This document shows, piece by piece, positions 17,173 through 27,281 of a DNA stretch of 64,000 nt. Positions within the stretch are counted from its first letter, which is position 1. Every line of letters begins with the position of its first letter. The position numbers were made by a program, and so were the translations under genes. Where the stretch lies: positions 1 to 64,000 of the forward strand of contig JAQGEF010000017.1 of NCBI GenBank assembly GCA_027854065.1. The letters run 5' to 3'. The DNA comes from Polluticaenibacter yanchengensis (GTDB lineage Bacteria; Bacteroidota; Bacteroidia; Chitinophagales; Chitinophagaceae). The notes beneath the pieces are model-generated. The model was given only the letters and a program-made list of their open reading frames with translations. It was not told the origin of the DNA and did not search any database.

Positions 17173-18516
17173 TTATTGACCGGTCTGAACTTCTTTTATA
17201 TAATCCTCTTTCAGATGGTCGTAAAAAGATTTTTTATCGATAATATAAGCTGCAAGGTTGGCCAGCAATGCCGCTATCATCAGGTGAAAAATTACACTAT
17301 GCCTGTCTGTCATTTCCAGTACGAGTATAGCAGAAGTAAAAGGAGAACGGGTGACACCCGTTAAAAATGCCACCATACCGCTCATGATGAGGATATTGGC
17401 ATTTTCATTGGTGATGCCGAATATGCCTGCCAATACAGAACCGATACTGGCACCTGCGCCCAGTGAAGGGGCGAAAATACCTCCGGCACCACCGGCAGAA
17501 AATGAAGCGGCAGGTCCGATAATTCTTAAAATGGGGGTGTACCACGCCACCACTTTCTCATCAGTAAATAAAGTTTCTGTCATGATTTCTTTACCGGAAC
17601 CTATTGCCAATTCGCCCCAAAACACGCCAAAACCGGCCATTAATATAGCGCAGCCAAATAAAAAAAGCATCTGCTTTTTAAACGAGAATCCACTTCGCCA
17701 TTGTAATATTTTCAGAATAAACCTTGCCATAGATGCTCCGGCAATACCGGCTATTACACCCACCAGTATTACAATGAATATTATATACCATTTCAGGTGA
17801 TTCAACTCAGGATATCCTAAATACAAATACGGCCCTAACAACCATTGTGCAGTTAACCCGGCTATAATCACCGCGGAAAATAAAGCAGTTCTGAAGTGCC
17901 TGAACTGTCCTTTGGATAATTCTTCAACAGCAAAAACAACACCGCCCAAAGGTGTATTGAATGCGGCGGCCAAACCTGCAGCAGCACCTGTCATAATCAT
18001 GTTCCGCTTGCTCACTTTAGGCCAGGACTCCGGTATCAGGTTATTGACAAACCTAAACACTGAGCCTGCTATCTGGATGGTTGGCCCCTCACGCCCGATG
18101 GCACCGCCTCCCATTACCATTAATATACTGGAAGCGACTTTTACACACATTATGCGAAAACTCAGCAGCCTGTCAACCAGGAAATTGTTTTTGGGCGTTG
18201 CCAGTTCAATAGATGCCATCACCTGTGGAATACCGCTGCCCCTGGCAGTACCGGCAAATCTTTTTACAAGGTACCAGCCCAAATAAAAAAATAAAGGGGC
18301 GCTAATGAACATCAACCATTTATTGCTGTGTAGAATAAACAAGGCAAAATCCTCCGCCCAGCCAAACAGGTAGGCATAGAATACCGCAATGATACCCGTT
18401 ATTGCAGAACCGACCCAAAAAGGCAGCCCCTGCATAATGTTTCTTTTAACAGCCTCGTTATTAATCTCATCGAAGCGCTTTTTAATCGATTTTCTAATGC
18501 TATTTAAACGCCCCAT
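17173..18516 (-). CDS. ClC-family chloride channel/transporter
   Basis: The 447-residue polytopic membrane protein has the three ClC selectivity-filter signatures: GSGIPQ (93-98), GREGP (141-145, the gating glutamate E143) and GGIFAPSLGAGASIG in the C-terminal half. About ten hydrophobic helices are visible and there is no C-terminal CBS pair, as in simple bacterial ClCs. Bacterial ClC proteins are mostly Cl-/H+ antiporters that help acid tolerance, and some are fluoride exporters. The Ser of GSGIP favours chloride rather than the fluoride-type Met filter. The ATG at 18516 is used. It is divergent from ppc. Confidence 0.9.
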   Translation of the reverse strand: MGRLNSIRKSIKKRFDEINNEAVKRNIMQGLPFWVGSAITGIIAVFYAYLFGWAEDFALFILHSNKWLMFISAPLFFYLGWYLVKRFAGTARGSGIPQVMASIELATPKNNFLVDRLLSFRIMCVKVASSILMVMGGGAIGREGPTIQIAGSVFRFVNNLIPESWPKVSKRNMIMTGAAAGLAAAFNTPLGGVVFAVEELSKGQFRHFRTALFSAVIIAGLTAQWLLGPYLYLGYPELNHLKWYIIFIVILVGVIAGIAGASMARFILKILQWRSGFSFKKQMLFLFGCAILMAGFGVFWGELAIGSGKEIMTETLFTDEKVVAWYTPILRIIGPAASFSAGGAGGIFAPSLGAGASIGSVLAGIFGITNENANILIMSGMVAFLTGVTRSPFTSAILVLEMTDRHSVIFHLMIAALLANLAAYIIDKKSFYDHLKEDYIKEVQTGQ

Positions 18517-18650
18517 TCCAATGAAACCTGTCTTTGTTGAAAATCAAAAGTAGGGTTTATTTTAAAGCTTACTCTGTCATTTCTTTTTTGCACATTGTAT
18601 TTATAGCCCAATTTTAATAGAACATTGAAAAATCATTTAAATAACATCCT

Positions 18651-18658
18651 TATCTTTG
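18651..18658 (+). promoter_or_regulatory. TAnnTTTG promoter box for ppc
   Basis: TATCTTTG matches the Bacteroidota -7 consensus, about 85 nt upstream of the ppc ATG, leaving a leader of roughly 80 nt. Confidence 0.5.
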
Positions 18659-18743
18659 AAAGGCTTAGACGCATATTATAATTTCATTGAATTTTGTTTA
18701 GAAGAAAAGGAACAGAATGCTTTCCCCATTCTGAAATAACACT

Positions 18744-21329
18744 ATGAGTTTTGACGTAAAAAAAGAATTGGCTTTACAACAGTTCAACAATGAAGTTGGT
18801 ATAAAATTCCAACTGTACAATAGTTTATTTTCAGCTTTACCATTTCACAGGATAGATAAAACAGGCGTTTTGCTGGCATTATTACAATCCTACTGCGAAG
18901 AGAGTTTAGAAAAAGGATTAAGTCCCCAGGAGATTTTAGATACTTTTTTTAAGAACAACATACCTAATGCAGATGACAGTTCCAAACTGGACCTATTGTT
19001 CCGTTTTGTACAATATGCGGAAAGACAAGTAGTACTTTTCGATGCCCTGGAAGACTCCGCCTTCAGGAAACTCAGAAGCATGGACGGCCCGGGTACGCTT
19101 ACCGCATTAGAGCAGGATGTAAGAACGCCTGAACAAAGCGAAGTATTAAAAGAAAAGTTTAAAGACTTTGCTGTTCGACTGGTATTAACCGCCCACCCGA
19201 CACAGTTTTACCCGGGAGAAGTACTGGCTATCATTCATGATTTATGTGACGCCATTGCTGATGCTGATACAACATTGGTCAATCAACTATTGATGCAATT
19301 AGGTAAAACACCATTCTTTAAAGAATCTAAACCGACACCATTTGATGAGGCAGTCAGCCTGGTATGGTATTTAGAGCATGTATTTTATCCTGCTGCAGGT
19401 AGAATCATCAATAAAATAAAAACACAGTTTCCCGAAGAAGCACCGGACCATTTACAGATATTACGCATGGGCTTCTGGCCGGGTGGTGACAGGGACGGCA
19501 ACCCGTTCGTAAAAGTAGATACCACCTTAAAAGTAGCAGAAACCCTGCGTGCCGGCATTCTAAGATGCTATTACAACGATGTTAAAGAGCTCAGACGCCG
19601 TTTAACATTCAAAGGCATTACACAGATCCTGGCCGACCTGGAAAAGAAACTATACGACAGCGTTTTTATCCCGGGGCAATGTACCTTACTGACACAATCT
19701 GAGATCATCGGCATTCTTAATAAAGTAGCGGTGCTTATCAACAAAGACCATCGCGGCTTATTTGTAGAAAAAGTAGAAGACCTGAAAAATAAAGTGGAGT
19801 TGTTCGGCTTATTCTTTGCCTCATTAGATATCCGCCAGGAAAGCACCGTGCATGGCAATATTCTAAATAATGTGGCTGCTTTATCTGATATTCTGCCGGG
19901 TAATTATGCAGAATTAACGGATGAAGAAAAAGCTGAATTAATTGTAAAAATCGACAAAGGGTTCGACTACCATTTACTAACGAACGAAGTTGAGGCAGAT
20001 ACACTAAAAGTAGCCGCTGCCATCAAACAGATCCAGCAGGAAAACGGTGCTGAAGGCTGTCACCGCTTCATTATCAGCCAAACCAACAGCTTCCTGAATG
20101 TACTGGAAGTTTATGCCCTCTTCCTGTTGAATAATATAAAGCCGCAGGATATTGATGTTGACATCGTACCGTTATTCGAAACTATTGATGATCTGAAAAA
20201 TGCCAAAGGCATTATGCAGAAATTGTATAGCAATGAGATTTATTTTAACCACTTAAAAAAACGTGGTTATCAGCAAACCATTATGCTGGGTTTTAGTGAC
20301 GGTACAAAAGACGGCGGTTACCTAATGGCCAACTGGAGCATTTATAAAGCCAAAGAAGAGCTTACCGCCATTTCCCGCCAGTACGATATCGAAGTTGTAT
20401 TCTTCGATGGCCGGGGTGGCCCTCCGGCACGTGGTGGTGGTAAAACCCATAAATTCTATGCCGCTATGGGCCAGAATATTGCCAATAATGAAATCCAGCT
20501 AACCGTTCAGGGACAAACCATCAGCAGCAATTTTGGCATTATCGATTCCGCCCAATACAATATTGAGCAAATGATCCATGCCGGTATCAGCAATACGCTC
20601 TCCAGCAGCCGGCTCAGCACTTTAGATAAAAGCGAAGAGAAACTGATTACACAGCTTGCAGAAGACAGCCTGACAGCTTATCTAAGTTTGAGAAACCATT
20701 CCAGTTTTTTCGACTATTTGAGCCATGTAAGCCCATTACGTTTTTATGCGGCAACCAATATTGGCAGTCGTCCTGCTAAGCGTGGCGGCAGCAGCAAACT
20801 ATCATTAAAAGACCTTCGTGCCATACCGTATGTGGGCAGCTGGAGCCAGTTAAAACAAAATGTGACCGGTTATTACGGCGTGGGAAAGGCATTAAAAAAG
20901 TTGGATGATGACGGCCGCTTAAACGAAGTGAAAGAGTTGTATAACAACTCAACATTCTTCAAAACATTAATGGACAACTGTGAAATGGCATTACTGAAAT
21001 CCTATTTCCCGCTAACCCACTACCTGCAAAACCACCCGTTATATGGCGATATCTGGAATAATATTCATGACGAATACCAGCTTACCCGTCGATATATATT
21101 AAAAATAAGCGGACACCAAAACCTGATGGATGACTACCCGGTAGATCAGCAAAGTATTCAAATCCGTGAGAAAATTGTGTTACCGGTATTAGCCATCCAG
21201 CAATATGCCATAGCCAAAGTACGGCACATGGAGGAGCAGGTAATGGACTCCCCGCTAAAAAGTAAATTTGAAAAACTCGTAATGCGTTGTTCTTTCGGTA
21301 TCATTAATGCCGGCAGGAACTCCGCGTAA
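18744..21329 (+). CDS. ppc: Phosphoenolpyruvate carboxylase
   Basis: Ppc adds bicarbonate to PEP to make oxaloacetate, refilling the TCA cycle. The 861-residue protein carries the catalytic His151 in LTAHPTQ, the glycine-rich loop G-G-D-R-D-G-N-P (247-254), MLGFSDGTKDGGYL, and the mobile-loop motif FDGRGGPPARGGG. It ends in the C-terminal MRCSFGIINAGRNSA that replaces the usual NTG terminus in this Bacteroidota branch. The length is slightly below the classical 880-930 residues. It is cytoplasmic. It is monocistronic, with its own promoter box and a clear terminator. Confidence 0.96.
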   Translation: MSFDVKKELALQQFNNEVGIKFQLYNSLFSALPFHRIDKTGVLLALLQSYCEESLEKGLSPQEILDTFFKNNIPNADDSSKLDLLFRFVQYAERQVVLFDALEDSAFRKLRSMDGPGTLTALEQDVRTPEQSEVLKEKFKDFAVRLVLTAHPTQFYPGEVLAIIHDLCDAIADADTTLVNQLLMQLGKTPFFKESKPTPFDEAVSLVWYLEHVFYPAAGRIINKIKTQFPEEAPDHLQILRMGFWPGGDRDGNPFVKVDTTLKVAETLRAGILRCYYNDVKELRRRLTFKGITQILADLEKKLYDSVFIPGQCTLLTQSEIIGILNKVAVLINKDHRGLFVEKVEDLKNKVELFGLFFASLDIRQESTVHGNILNNVAALSDILPGNYAELTDEEKAELIVKIDKGFDYHLLTNEVEADTLKVAAAIKQIQQENGAEGCHRFIISQTNSFLNVLEVYALFLLNNIKPQDIDVDIVPLFETIDDLKNAKGIMQKLYSNEIYFNHLKKRGYQQTIMLGFSDGTKDGGYLMANWSIYKAKEELTAISRQYDIEVVFFDGRGGPPARGGGKTHKFYAAMGQNIANNEIQLTVQGQTISSNFGIIDSAQYNIEQMIHAGISNTLSSSRLSTLDKSEEKLITQLAEDSLTAYLSLRNHSSFFDYLSHVSPLRFYAATNIGSRPAKRGGSSKLSLKDLRAIPYVGSWSQLKQNVTGYYGVGKALKKLDDDGRLNEVKELYNNSTFFKTLMDNCEMALLKSYFPLTHYLQNHPLYGDIWNNIHDEYQLTRRYILKISGHQNLMDDYPVDQQSIQIREKIVLPVLAIQQYAIAKVRHMEEQVMDSPLKSKFEKLVMRCSFGIINAGRNSA

Positions 21330-21350
21330 TTCAGTTACAAAATACATTTC

Positions 21351-21386
21351 AAAACTGCAAACAGCCTGAAAATTGTTTGCAGTTTT
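21351..21386 (+). terminator. Terminator of ppc
   Basis: A 12-bp perfect stem (21351-21362 with 21375-21386) is followed by a T-run; R1 copy C starts 8 bp later. Confidence 0.85.
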
Positions 21387-21393
21387 TTTTATT

Positions 21394-21577
21394 GGGGCTG
21401 TCAGCATTTGTAAAATATACCAAACGGTATACCGGTGTACTACGGGGTGCCGTACTCGCCATTGCTGGTCCTGCTTTGTTAGTTATCGCGGGCTCGTACC
21501 AGGCGCAAGGCGCGCCTGCCCGTTGTCCACCGCAGCCGCCCGGCAGTTGTACAACTATGTTACAAATGAGCATTTAA
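21394..21577 (-). repeat. Dispersed repeat R1, copy C (diverged)
   Basis: It begins GGGGCTGTCAGCATTTG directly after the ppc terminator. Its reverse complement contains GCGGCTGCGG and a diverged middle; the last part (GGCAGTTGTACAAC) is unlike other copies. No gene is seen from 21330 to 21717. Confidence 0.55.
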
Positions 21578-21717
21578 GAAAACACCATACAACTCTCAAA
21601 AAATATAAATCTGTATACCATTGAAAAGCCCCGGAAAGCACATATCAATCTTTCCCGATCCCTACCCTCTCATCCCGCCATTTTACATATCTTTATCATT
21701 CACCAACATGTTGTAAC

Positions 21718-22368
21718 ATGAATAATGATTTGCAGGAATTAGCAGCCCAGTTAAGACAACCCAGCGGCGAAAAGGGATTAATGATCGGTGATATGATGAA
21801 CACTACCAATATCAAAATGAGCTTACAATCGATAGATAAGCTTCATTTAAAAAATAACGATGCTGTTTTAGAACTGGGACATGGTAAATGCGGCCACCTG
21901 GACTACCTGATGAACAAAGCTGAAAACCTTTCTTACCACGGATTGGAAATATCTGAACTGATGCACCGCGAAGCTCAAAAACAAAACGCTGAACGAATAG
22001 AGAAAAAGCAGGCTTTGTTTTCTTTATTCGATGGCAACAATATTCCTTTCCCGGACGATACTTTCAACCGGGTATTTACAGTAAATACGATTTATTTCTG
22101 GCAGTCACCTTTAGAATACCTTACCGAAATTTACAGGGTACTGACCACCGGTGGCATTTTAAATATCACATTCGCTCACAAAGAGTTTATGCAGCAATTG
22201 CCATTTACGCAATTCGGCTTTACATTATATCATACAGGCGATGTACAAAACCTTATAAGTAAAACACCCTTTTCTAAAACTGAAATCAACTCAGAGTCTG
22301 AAATGATTCCTAACAAACTTGGAGAAATGGTTAAACGCGACTTTTCCACCATTAGCTGTTATAAATAA
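21718..22368 (+). CDS. Class I SAM-dependent methyltransferase
   Basis: The protein of 216 residues has a Rossmann methyltransferase core. Motif I is VLELGHGKCGHL, followed by YHGLEIS (the acidic end of strand 2), IPFPDDTFNRVFTVNTIYFW and the post-motif EIYRVLTTGGILNITF. It resembles the UbiE/Methyltransf_11 type that modifies small molecules. The substrate is unknown. No signal peptide is present. The ATG at 21718 directly follows an ACATGTTGTAAC context with no strong ribosome site, which is normal for this phylum. Confidence 0.8.
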   Translation: MNNDLQELAAQLRQPSGEKGLMIGDMMNTTNIKMSLQSIDKLHLKNNDAVLELGHGKCGHLDYLMNKAENLSYHGLEISELMHREAQKQNAERIEKKQALFSLFDGNNIPFPDDTFNRVFTVNTIYFWQSPLEYLTEIYRVLTTGGILNITFAHKEFMQQLPFTQFGFTLYHTGDVQNLISKTPFSKTEINSESEMIPNKLGEMVKRDFSTISCYK

Positions 22369-22698
22369 TGAACCATTCCAAAGAGAATGCAGATGCAAAG
22401 TATCTGCTTCTTATTTTATCCCGGGAACCCCTCTATAAATAAAACTTTCCGGCTAGAAGGCGATACTGCTCATTACCCGATAAACAACTTAAGCAACTCT
22501 CCCTCTCATTCTTTAGAGATATTCTGTGGTGATGAAAGCGACTCCTGGCGACTATTTGTCATTAAAATCAAAGAAAAGGCGACATTATGTCACTACCATT
22601 CAATCTTTTACGCCGAAATTTCCGATAAGAATACTTTGCACAGGATTTGATGATTAGGTGTTGTAATCATTTAAAAAACCTGATCAAAATATACTTAT
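22369..22698. other. Intergenic region before clpB
   Basis: No convincing gene. A TACTTTG box at about 22632-22638 could serve as clpB promoter. I see no CIRCE inverted repeat. An 87-codon open frame at 22387-22650 lacks any recognisable protein character. Confidence 0.35.
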
Positions 22699-25317
22699 AT
22701 GAACTTAAATAATTTTACCATTAAGGCGCAGGAAGCGATCCAGCAGGCTCAGCAGATTGCTTTTGACAACCAGGCGCCGAATATAGAAAATGAGCACTTA
22801 CTTTACGCATTGCTGAATCAGGAAGATTCTTCTGTAGAGTATTTGTTAAAGAAAAACGCGGTGAATGTGATTAATTTAAATAATCAACTGAGGACCGCAT
22901 TAGATAAATTGCCTAAAACCTCGGCTGATGCTGCCCAAACAGTAAGCCGTGATTTTAACAACACCATATTAAAAGCATCAAGCATTTTAAAACAGTTTGA
23001 TGATGAATTTGTTACGCCAGAACATTTACTACTTGGCCTGTTACAGGGCAAAGACAGCGTTGCTAACTTATTAAAAGATGCCGGCTTAACTGAAAAAGGA
23101 CTGGTGGCATCTATTAAAGACTTACGCAGCCAGAGTGGTGGTGTAAAAAGCCAGACACAGGCCGCTCAATTCGATATACTGAACAAGTATGCCAAAAACC
23201 TGAATGAGCTGGCAAGAAACGGCAAACTAGACCCTGTGATAGGGCGCGATGAAGAAATCCGCAGAACACTGCATATTCTTAGCCGCCGTACCAAGAACAA
23301 CCCGATGCTGGTAGGTGAACCGGGTGTAGGTAAAACCGCTATTGCAGAGGGACTGGCCATGCGTATTGTAAACGGGGATGTGCCTGAGAACCTGAAATCT
23401 AAAATCATCTTTGCACTGGATATGGGGCAGTTAATTGCCGGCGCTAAGTACAAAGGTGAGTTTGAAGAACGTTTAAAAGGCGTTGTAAATGAAGTGGCTA
23501 AAAGTGACGGAGAGATTATTCTGTTTATTGACGAGATCCACACATTAGTGGGTGCCGGTGGTGGTGAAGGTGCAATGGATGCTGCCAACATTTTGAAACC
23601 GGCCTTAGCCCGCGGAGAACTGAGAGCAATAGGTGCTACAACGTTAAATGAATATCAAAAATACTTTGAAAAAGATAAAGCGCTGGAACGCCGTTTCCAG
23701 AAAGTAATGATAGATGAGCCTAGTGTAGATGACGCTATCAGTATCTTACGTGGTATTAAAGACCGTTACGAAACGCATCACCATGTGCGCATAAAAGATG
23801 AAGCGATCATTGCTGCCGTTGAATTGAGCCACCGTTATATTACGGACAGGTTCTTACCGGACAAAGCAATTGACCTGATTGACGAAAGTGCGGCAAAACT
23901 GCGCCTGGAAATGAACAGTATGCCGGAGGAATTGGACAAATTAGAACGCCAGATCCGCCAGTTGGAGATAGAAAAAGAAGCGATTAAACGTGAGAACGAT
24001 GCAGATAAATTAAAGCAACTGAATACCGAGATCGCGAACTTATCTGTAAGCAGGGATACGCTGAAAGCACGCTGGACAGAGGAGAAAGAAGTGGTTGAAC
24101 AGATCCAGAAAGCAAAAGCGGCGATTGAAGATTTGAAAGTACAGGCTGACCGTGCGGAGCGTGAAGGTGACTATGGTAAAGTAGCTGAGATACGCTATGG
24201 TAAAATAAAAGAACAGGAACAAATTGTAACGGATAATACCGCCAAGCTGAATGAATATGCGGATAACCGTCGCTTACTGAAAGAAGAAGTAGATGCGGAA
24301 GATATTGCAGAAAGTATTGCTAAAAGCACAGGTATTCCTGTAAGCAAAATGCTGCAAAGTGAACGTGAAAAATTGCTGAACCTTGAGGATGAATTACACA
24401 ATCGTGTAATTGGCCAGGATGATGCGATTGTGGCTGTTGCAGATGCGATCCGCCGTTCCCGTGCAGGCTTGCAAGATCCTAAAAAACCGATCGGCTCCTT
24501 TATTTTCCTGGGTACAACAGGTGTTGGTAAAACAGAACTGGCAAAGGCATTGGCTGAATACCTGTTCGATGACGAACAACTGATGACGCGCATAGACATG
24601 AGCGAATACCAGGAAAAACACAGCGTTAGCCGTTTGGTGGGTGCGCCTCCGGGCTATGTAGGGTATGATGAGGGTGGTCAGTTAACTGAAGCTGTGCGTC
24701 GCAAACCATACAGCGTGGTGCTTTTAGACGAGATTGAAAAAGCACACCCTGATGTCTGGAATATCCTGTTGCAGGTATTGGACGATGGCCGTTTAACTGA
24801 TAACAAAGGCCGTGTGGTGAATTTTAAAAACACCATTATTATCATGACCAGCAATATCGGCAGTCATTTAATCCAGGATGCTTTTGAAGGCGTGAACGAT
24901 AACCCGGATTCACTGGAAGCAGCGGAAGAAAAAGCGAAAAATGAAGTGATGAACCTGTTGAAACAAACAGTGCGTCCTGAGTTTTTAAACCGGGTTGATG
25001 AGATTTTAATGTTCCACCCGTTATTGAAAAAAGATATCAAAGGCATCATCAAAATCCAGTTGAAACAACTGCAGGATATGGTAGCCGAAGGTGGTATCCA
25101 GTTAACATTCAGCGATTACCTTTTGGATTATTTAAGTGAAAACGGCTATGATGCGCAAATGGGCGCCCGTCCGCTAAAACGTTTAATACAAAAGCAAATT
25201 GTAAATGGATTAAGTAAAAAAATACTGGCCGGTGCGGTAGATAAAACCAAGCCGATATTAATAGATGTGTTTGATAATGTAGTGGTGTTTCGCACCGATA
25301 CATTAGAGAAAGCGTAA
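22699..25317 (+). CDS. clpB: ATP-dependent chaperone ClpB
   Basis: ClpB is the Hsp100 disaggregase that rescues aggregated proteins together with DnaK. The 872-residue product has the full domain order. The Clp N domain (about 1-145) is followed by NBD1 with Walker A GEPGVGKT and Walker B LFIDEIH. The charged coiled-coil M domain (about 400-530) distinguishes ClpB from ClpA/C. NBD2 has [27 protein letters not shown] and a C-terminal [10 protein letters not shown]. No IGF/L loop for ClpP docking is seen, which fits a disaggregase. It is monocistronic. Confidence 0.96.
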   Translation: MNLNNFTIKAQEAIQQAQQIAFDNQAPNIENEHLLYALLNQEDSSVEYLLKKNAVNVINLNNQLRTALDKLPKTSADAAQTVSRDFNNTILKASSILKQFDDEFVTPEHLLLGLLQGKDSVANLLKDAGLTEKGLVASIKDLRSQSGGVKSQTQAAQFDILNKYAKNLNELARNGKLDPVIGRDEEIRRTLHILSRRTKNNPMLVGEPGVGKTAIAEGLAMRIVNGDVPENLKSKIIFALDMGQLIAGAKYKGEFEERLKGVVNEVAKSDGEIILFIDEIHTLVGAGGGEGAMDAANILKPALARGELRAIGATTLNEYQKYFEKDKALERRFQKVMIDEPSVDDAISILRGIKDRYETHHHVRIKDEAIIAAVELSHRYITDRFLPDKAIDLIDESAAKLRLEMNSMPEELDKLERQIRQLEIEKEAIKRENDADKLKQLNTEIANLSVSRDTLKARWTEEKEVVEQIQKAKAAIEDLKVQADRAEREGDYGKVAEIRYGKIKEQEQIVTDNTAKLNEYADNRRLLKEEVDAEDIAESIAKSTGIPVSKMLQSEREKLLNLEDELHNRVIGQDDAIVAVADAIRRSRAGLQDPKKPIGSFIFLGTTGVGKTELAKALAEYLFDDEQLMTRIDMSEYQEKHSVSRLVGAPPGYVGYDEGGQLTEAVRRKPYSVVLLDEIEKAHPDVWNILLQVLDDGRLTDNKGRVVNFKNTIIIMTSNIGSHLIQDAFEGVNDNPDSLEAAEEKAKNEVMNLLKQTVRPEFLNRVDEILMFHPLLKKDIKGIIKIQLKQLQDMVAEGGIQLTFSDYLLDYLSENGYDAQMGARPLKRLIQKQIVNGLSKKILAGAVDKTKPILIDVFDNVVVFRTDTLEKA

Positions 25318-25361
25318 GAGAGGAATAAAGATTGTTTTCATAGGGTAGGTTTTGAGGGTAT

Positions 25362-25391
25362 AAGCGTAGCTCCGGAAGAGGGGTTGCGCTT
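25362..25391 (+). terminator. Terminator of clpB
   Basis: AAGCG (25362-25366) with CGCTT (25387-25391), extended inward by wobble pairs to CC/GG, is followed by a T-run. Confidence 0.65.
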
Positions 25392-25437
25392 TTTTTATTT
25401 TTATTAGTTGAGAACAGGGATGGTCGTAAAAAACAAA

Positions 25438-25466
25438 CACTCCGGGTATATATGATACCCGGAGTG
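25438..25466 (-). terminator. Terminator of plsX
   Basis: A perfect 12-bp stem CACTCCGGGTAT / ATACCCGGAGTG with a 5-nt loop has a T-rich tail on the minus strand, in the convergent gap with clpB. Confidence 0.75.
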
Positions 25467-25485
25467 CTTATATATTATTCAATTC

Positions 25486-26424
25486 TTAAAATTTTCCTTT
25501 CAGCTTATTTAAAAAGTCTGTTTCTATGATGCGTACGGCAGATAGTATAATATTGGAGAACGCTTCTGCCTGGGATACACCATGTGCAATAATCACCGGC
25601 TTTTCAATTCCAAGAACAGGAATGCCTCCATATTGCTCAAAATTGAAACGATCGAAATACGGATGATGAATCTCCTGGCGTTTTGTAATCGGGTGCAGGC
25701 TCTCAAGTAACTTTAAAATGATATTACCTGTAAAACCATCACAAACAATGACATCTGCTTTATCCTCTAACACGTCCCGGCCTTCAATATTGCCAATAAA
25801 ATTAATGGCGGTGTTCTCTTTCAGCAAAGGATATGCGGCTTGAGCCAGAATATTTCCTTTTCCTTCTTCTTCACCTACATTCAGCAAACCTACGCGTGGA
25901 TTGTCTATTCCCCAGATAATATTGGAATAAGCGGCGCCCATTATGGCGAACTGGTTTAAATTTTCCGGTTTACAGTCTGTATTAAAACCGGCATCCAGCA
26001 ATAAGCCGGCTTTACCGTTTTCACGTGGGATAATGGTACCAATTGTTGGTCGCAATACACCTTCCGTTGTTTTTAATGCAAACATGCTGCCTACCAGCAT
26101 TGCGCCAGTATTACCGGCACTGGCAAAAGCGTCCGTTTTACCGGCAGCCAACAGCCCGAAACCTACCGCAATTGAAGATTGCTTTTTTTCCTTTAATGCT
26201 TTTACAGGATGTTCGTTGTAGCCAATTACTTCCGGGGCATGAATTACTTGTAGCTGACGATGACCATTTAAATGATGCTCAGCTAAAAGATTGCTTATAT
26301 CATCTTCTCTACCAATCAGTTGCAATATCGTATCTGTTGGTAATTCAGGCAGGCATTTAATAATGCCTTTCACAGCTTCTAAAGGGGCATAATCGCCACC
26401 CATCATATCCAGTGCAATATTCAT
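25486..26424 (-). CDS. plsX: Phosphate acyltransferase PlsX
   Basis: PlsX converts acyl-ACP and phosphate to acyl-phosphate, the acyl donor for PlsY in phospholipid synthesis; it is a peripheral membrane enzyme. The 312-residue protein begins MNIALDMMGGDYAP and contains SAGNTGAMLVGS, LLLDAGFNTDCKPENLNQFA, GLLNVGEEEGKGN, DVIVCDGFTGNIILK and a C-terminal AHGVSQAEAFSNII, all family landmarks. The start is the ATG at 26424; a GTG three codons upstream would also be in frame. It follows rpmF on the same strand, with a hairpin between them that may limit read-through. Confidence 0.95.
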   Translation of the reverse strand: MNIALDMMGGDYAPLEAVKGIIKCLPELPTDTILQLIGREDDISNLLAEHHLNGHRQLQVIHAPEVIGYNEHPVKALKEKKQSSIAVGFGLLAAGKTDAFASAGNTGAMLVGSMFALKTTEGVLRPTIGTIIPRENGKAGLLLDAGFNTDCKPENLNQFAIMGAAYSNIIWGIDNPRVGLLNVGEEEGKGNILAQAAYPLLKENTAINFIGNIEGRDVLEDKADVIVCDGFTGNIILKLLESLHPITKRQEIHHPYFDRFNFEQYGGIPVLGIEKPVIIAHGVSQAEAFSNIILSAVRIIETDFLNKLKGKF

Positions 26425-26445
26425 ACTGTTCACTAAGGTAATAAA

Positions 26446-26479
26446 AAGGTGACACCTTTTCGAAAAAAAGTGTCACCTT
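26446..26479 (-). terminator. Hairpin between rpmF and plsX
   Basis: AAGGTGACAC (26446-26455) pairs with GTGTCACCTT (26470-26479) and is followed on the minus strand by TTTTTATT. It probably terminates part of the YceD-rpmF transcript, making plsX expression lower or separately promoted. Confidence 0.65.
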
Positions 26480-26499
26480 ATTCCAAATTTCTTGGAAAA

Positions 26500-26694
26500 T
26501 TATTTTTGAATTGGAGACTTTTCAGCTACAACCTGACCTCTATAAAACAATTTACCTTCGCTCACGTGTGCACGGTGACGAACGTGGGTTTCACCAGTTG
26601 TTCCATCTACGCTTAAAGTAGCTGCAACTGCTTTGTAATGAGTACGACGTTTTGCGCTGCGTTGTTGGCTATGGCGTCTTTTTGGATTTGGCAT
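26500..26694 (-). CDS. rpmF: 50S ribosomal protein L32
   Basis: The 64-residue basic protein starts MPNPKRRHSQQRSAKRRTHYK, the L32 signature, and ends with a short extension. The zinc-binding Cys of some L32 proteins are absent, so this is the zinc-free form; the ribosome subunit role is unaffected. It sits 47 bp after the YceD gene and before plsX, the arrangement conserved across many bacteria. Confidence 0.95.
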   Translation of the reverse strand: MPNPKRRHSQQRSAKRRTHYKAVAATLSVDGTTGETHVRHRAHVSEGKLFYRGQVVAEKSPIQK

Positions 26695-26741
26695 ATTCTA
26701 AGTTTTACTATTTTTTAAAAAATTATATTTACTCTACCGGA

Positions 26742-27281
26742 TTAATTTAAACCTTTTAAATTGTCTAAACCTTTCCAGATATCTTTTTTGGGATCACTGT
26801 TTTTTTTCATGTTTTCCAACATGTTCAGCACATCGGGATTGCATCCGCTGGAGCCGTCACTCTTTGGAGCACATTCTCTTATATTCGGAATACTTAGTAC
26901 GATGAATTCATATATCCAGGTAGCTATATTAATGCTACTCTCGATCCTGGTAATGTAGTAAATATCCGGATCTTCTTCATTTTCATTCAGTTCATCCGCA
27001 TTGTCATCTACTTTAACCATTACATTAAACTCATCCCACAAGTTAGTGACCACTGTGTTGCCACACCGGTCACAAATGACATCAACGGTTCCGCCTATAT
27101 CAAATTTTAAAGTATAAACGCTGGCATTTTTTTCCAACTCTAACTTTACCAAGGCTTTGCAGTTGTCAAACTCTTGTGTTCCGTATTCTTTAAAGAACTC
27201 ATCCGTAATTTCAAATTCGTAATTATGGACTCCCGGTTTTAAACCCACAATAGGTATATCATAAAATTTTCGGGCATTCAT
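26742..27281 (-). CDS. YceD / DUF177 family protein
   Basis: The protein of 179 residues belongs to the DUF177 (YceD) family that precedes rpmF in most bacteria and is linked to 23S rRNA accumulation. A C-x-x-C pair (CDRCGNTV) lies near the middle and CAP...GCNP near the C terminus; the latter is common in the Bacteroidota branch and may bind metal. The acidic middle (DDNADELNENEEDPDIYYI) is typical. It is a cytoplasmic protein. First gene of YceD-rpmF-(plsX). Confidence 0.85.
   Translation of the reverse strand: MNARKFYDIPIVGLKPGVHNYEFEITDEFFKEYGTQEFDNCKALVKLELEKNASVYTLKFDIGGTVDVICDRCGNTVVTNLWDEFNVMVKVDDNADELNENEEDPDIYYITRIESSINIATWIYEFIVLSIPNIRECAPKSDGSSGCNPDVLNMLENMKKNSDPKKDIWKGLDNLKGLN

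Noticed and set aside
22387..22650. 87-codon open frame between the methyltransferase and clpB
   Set aside because: No recognisable motif, poor start context and unlikely composition; probably chance.
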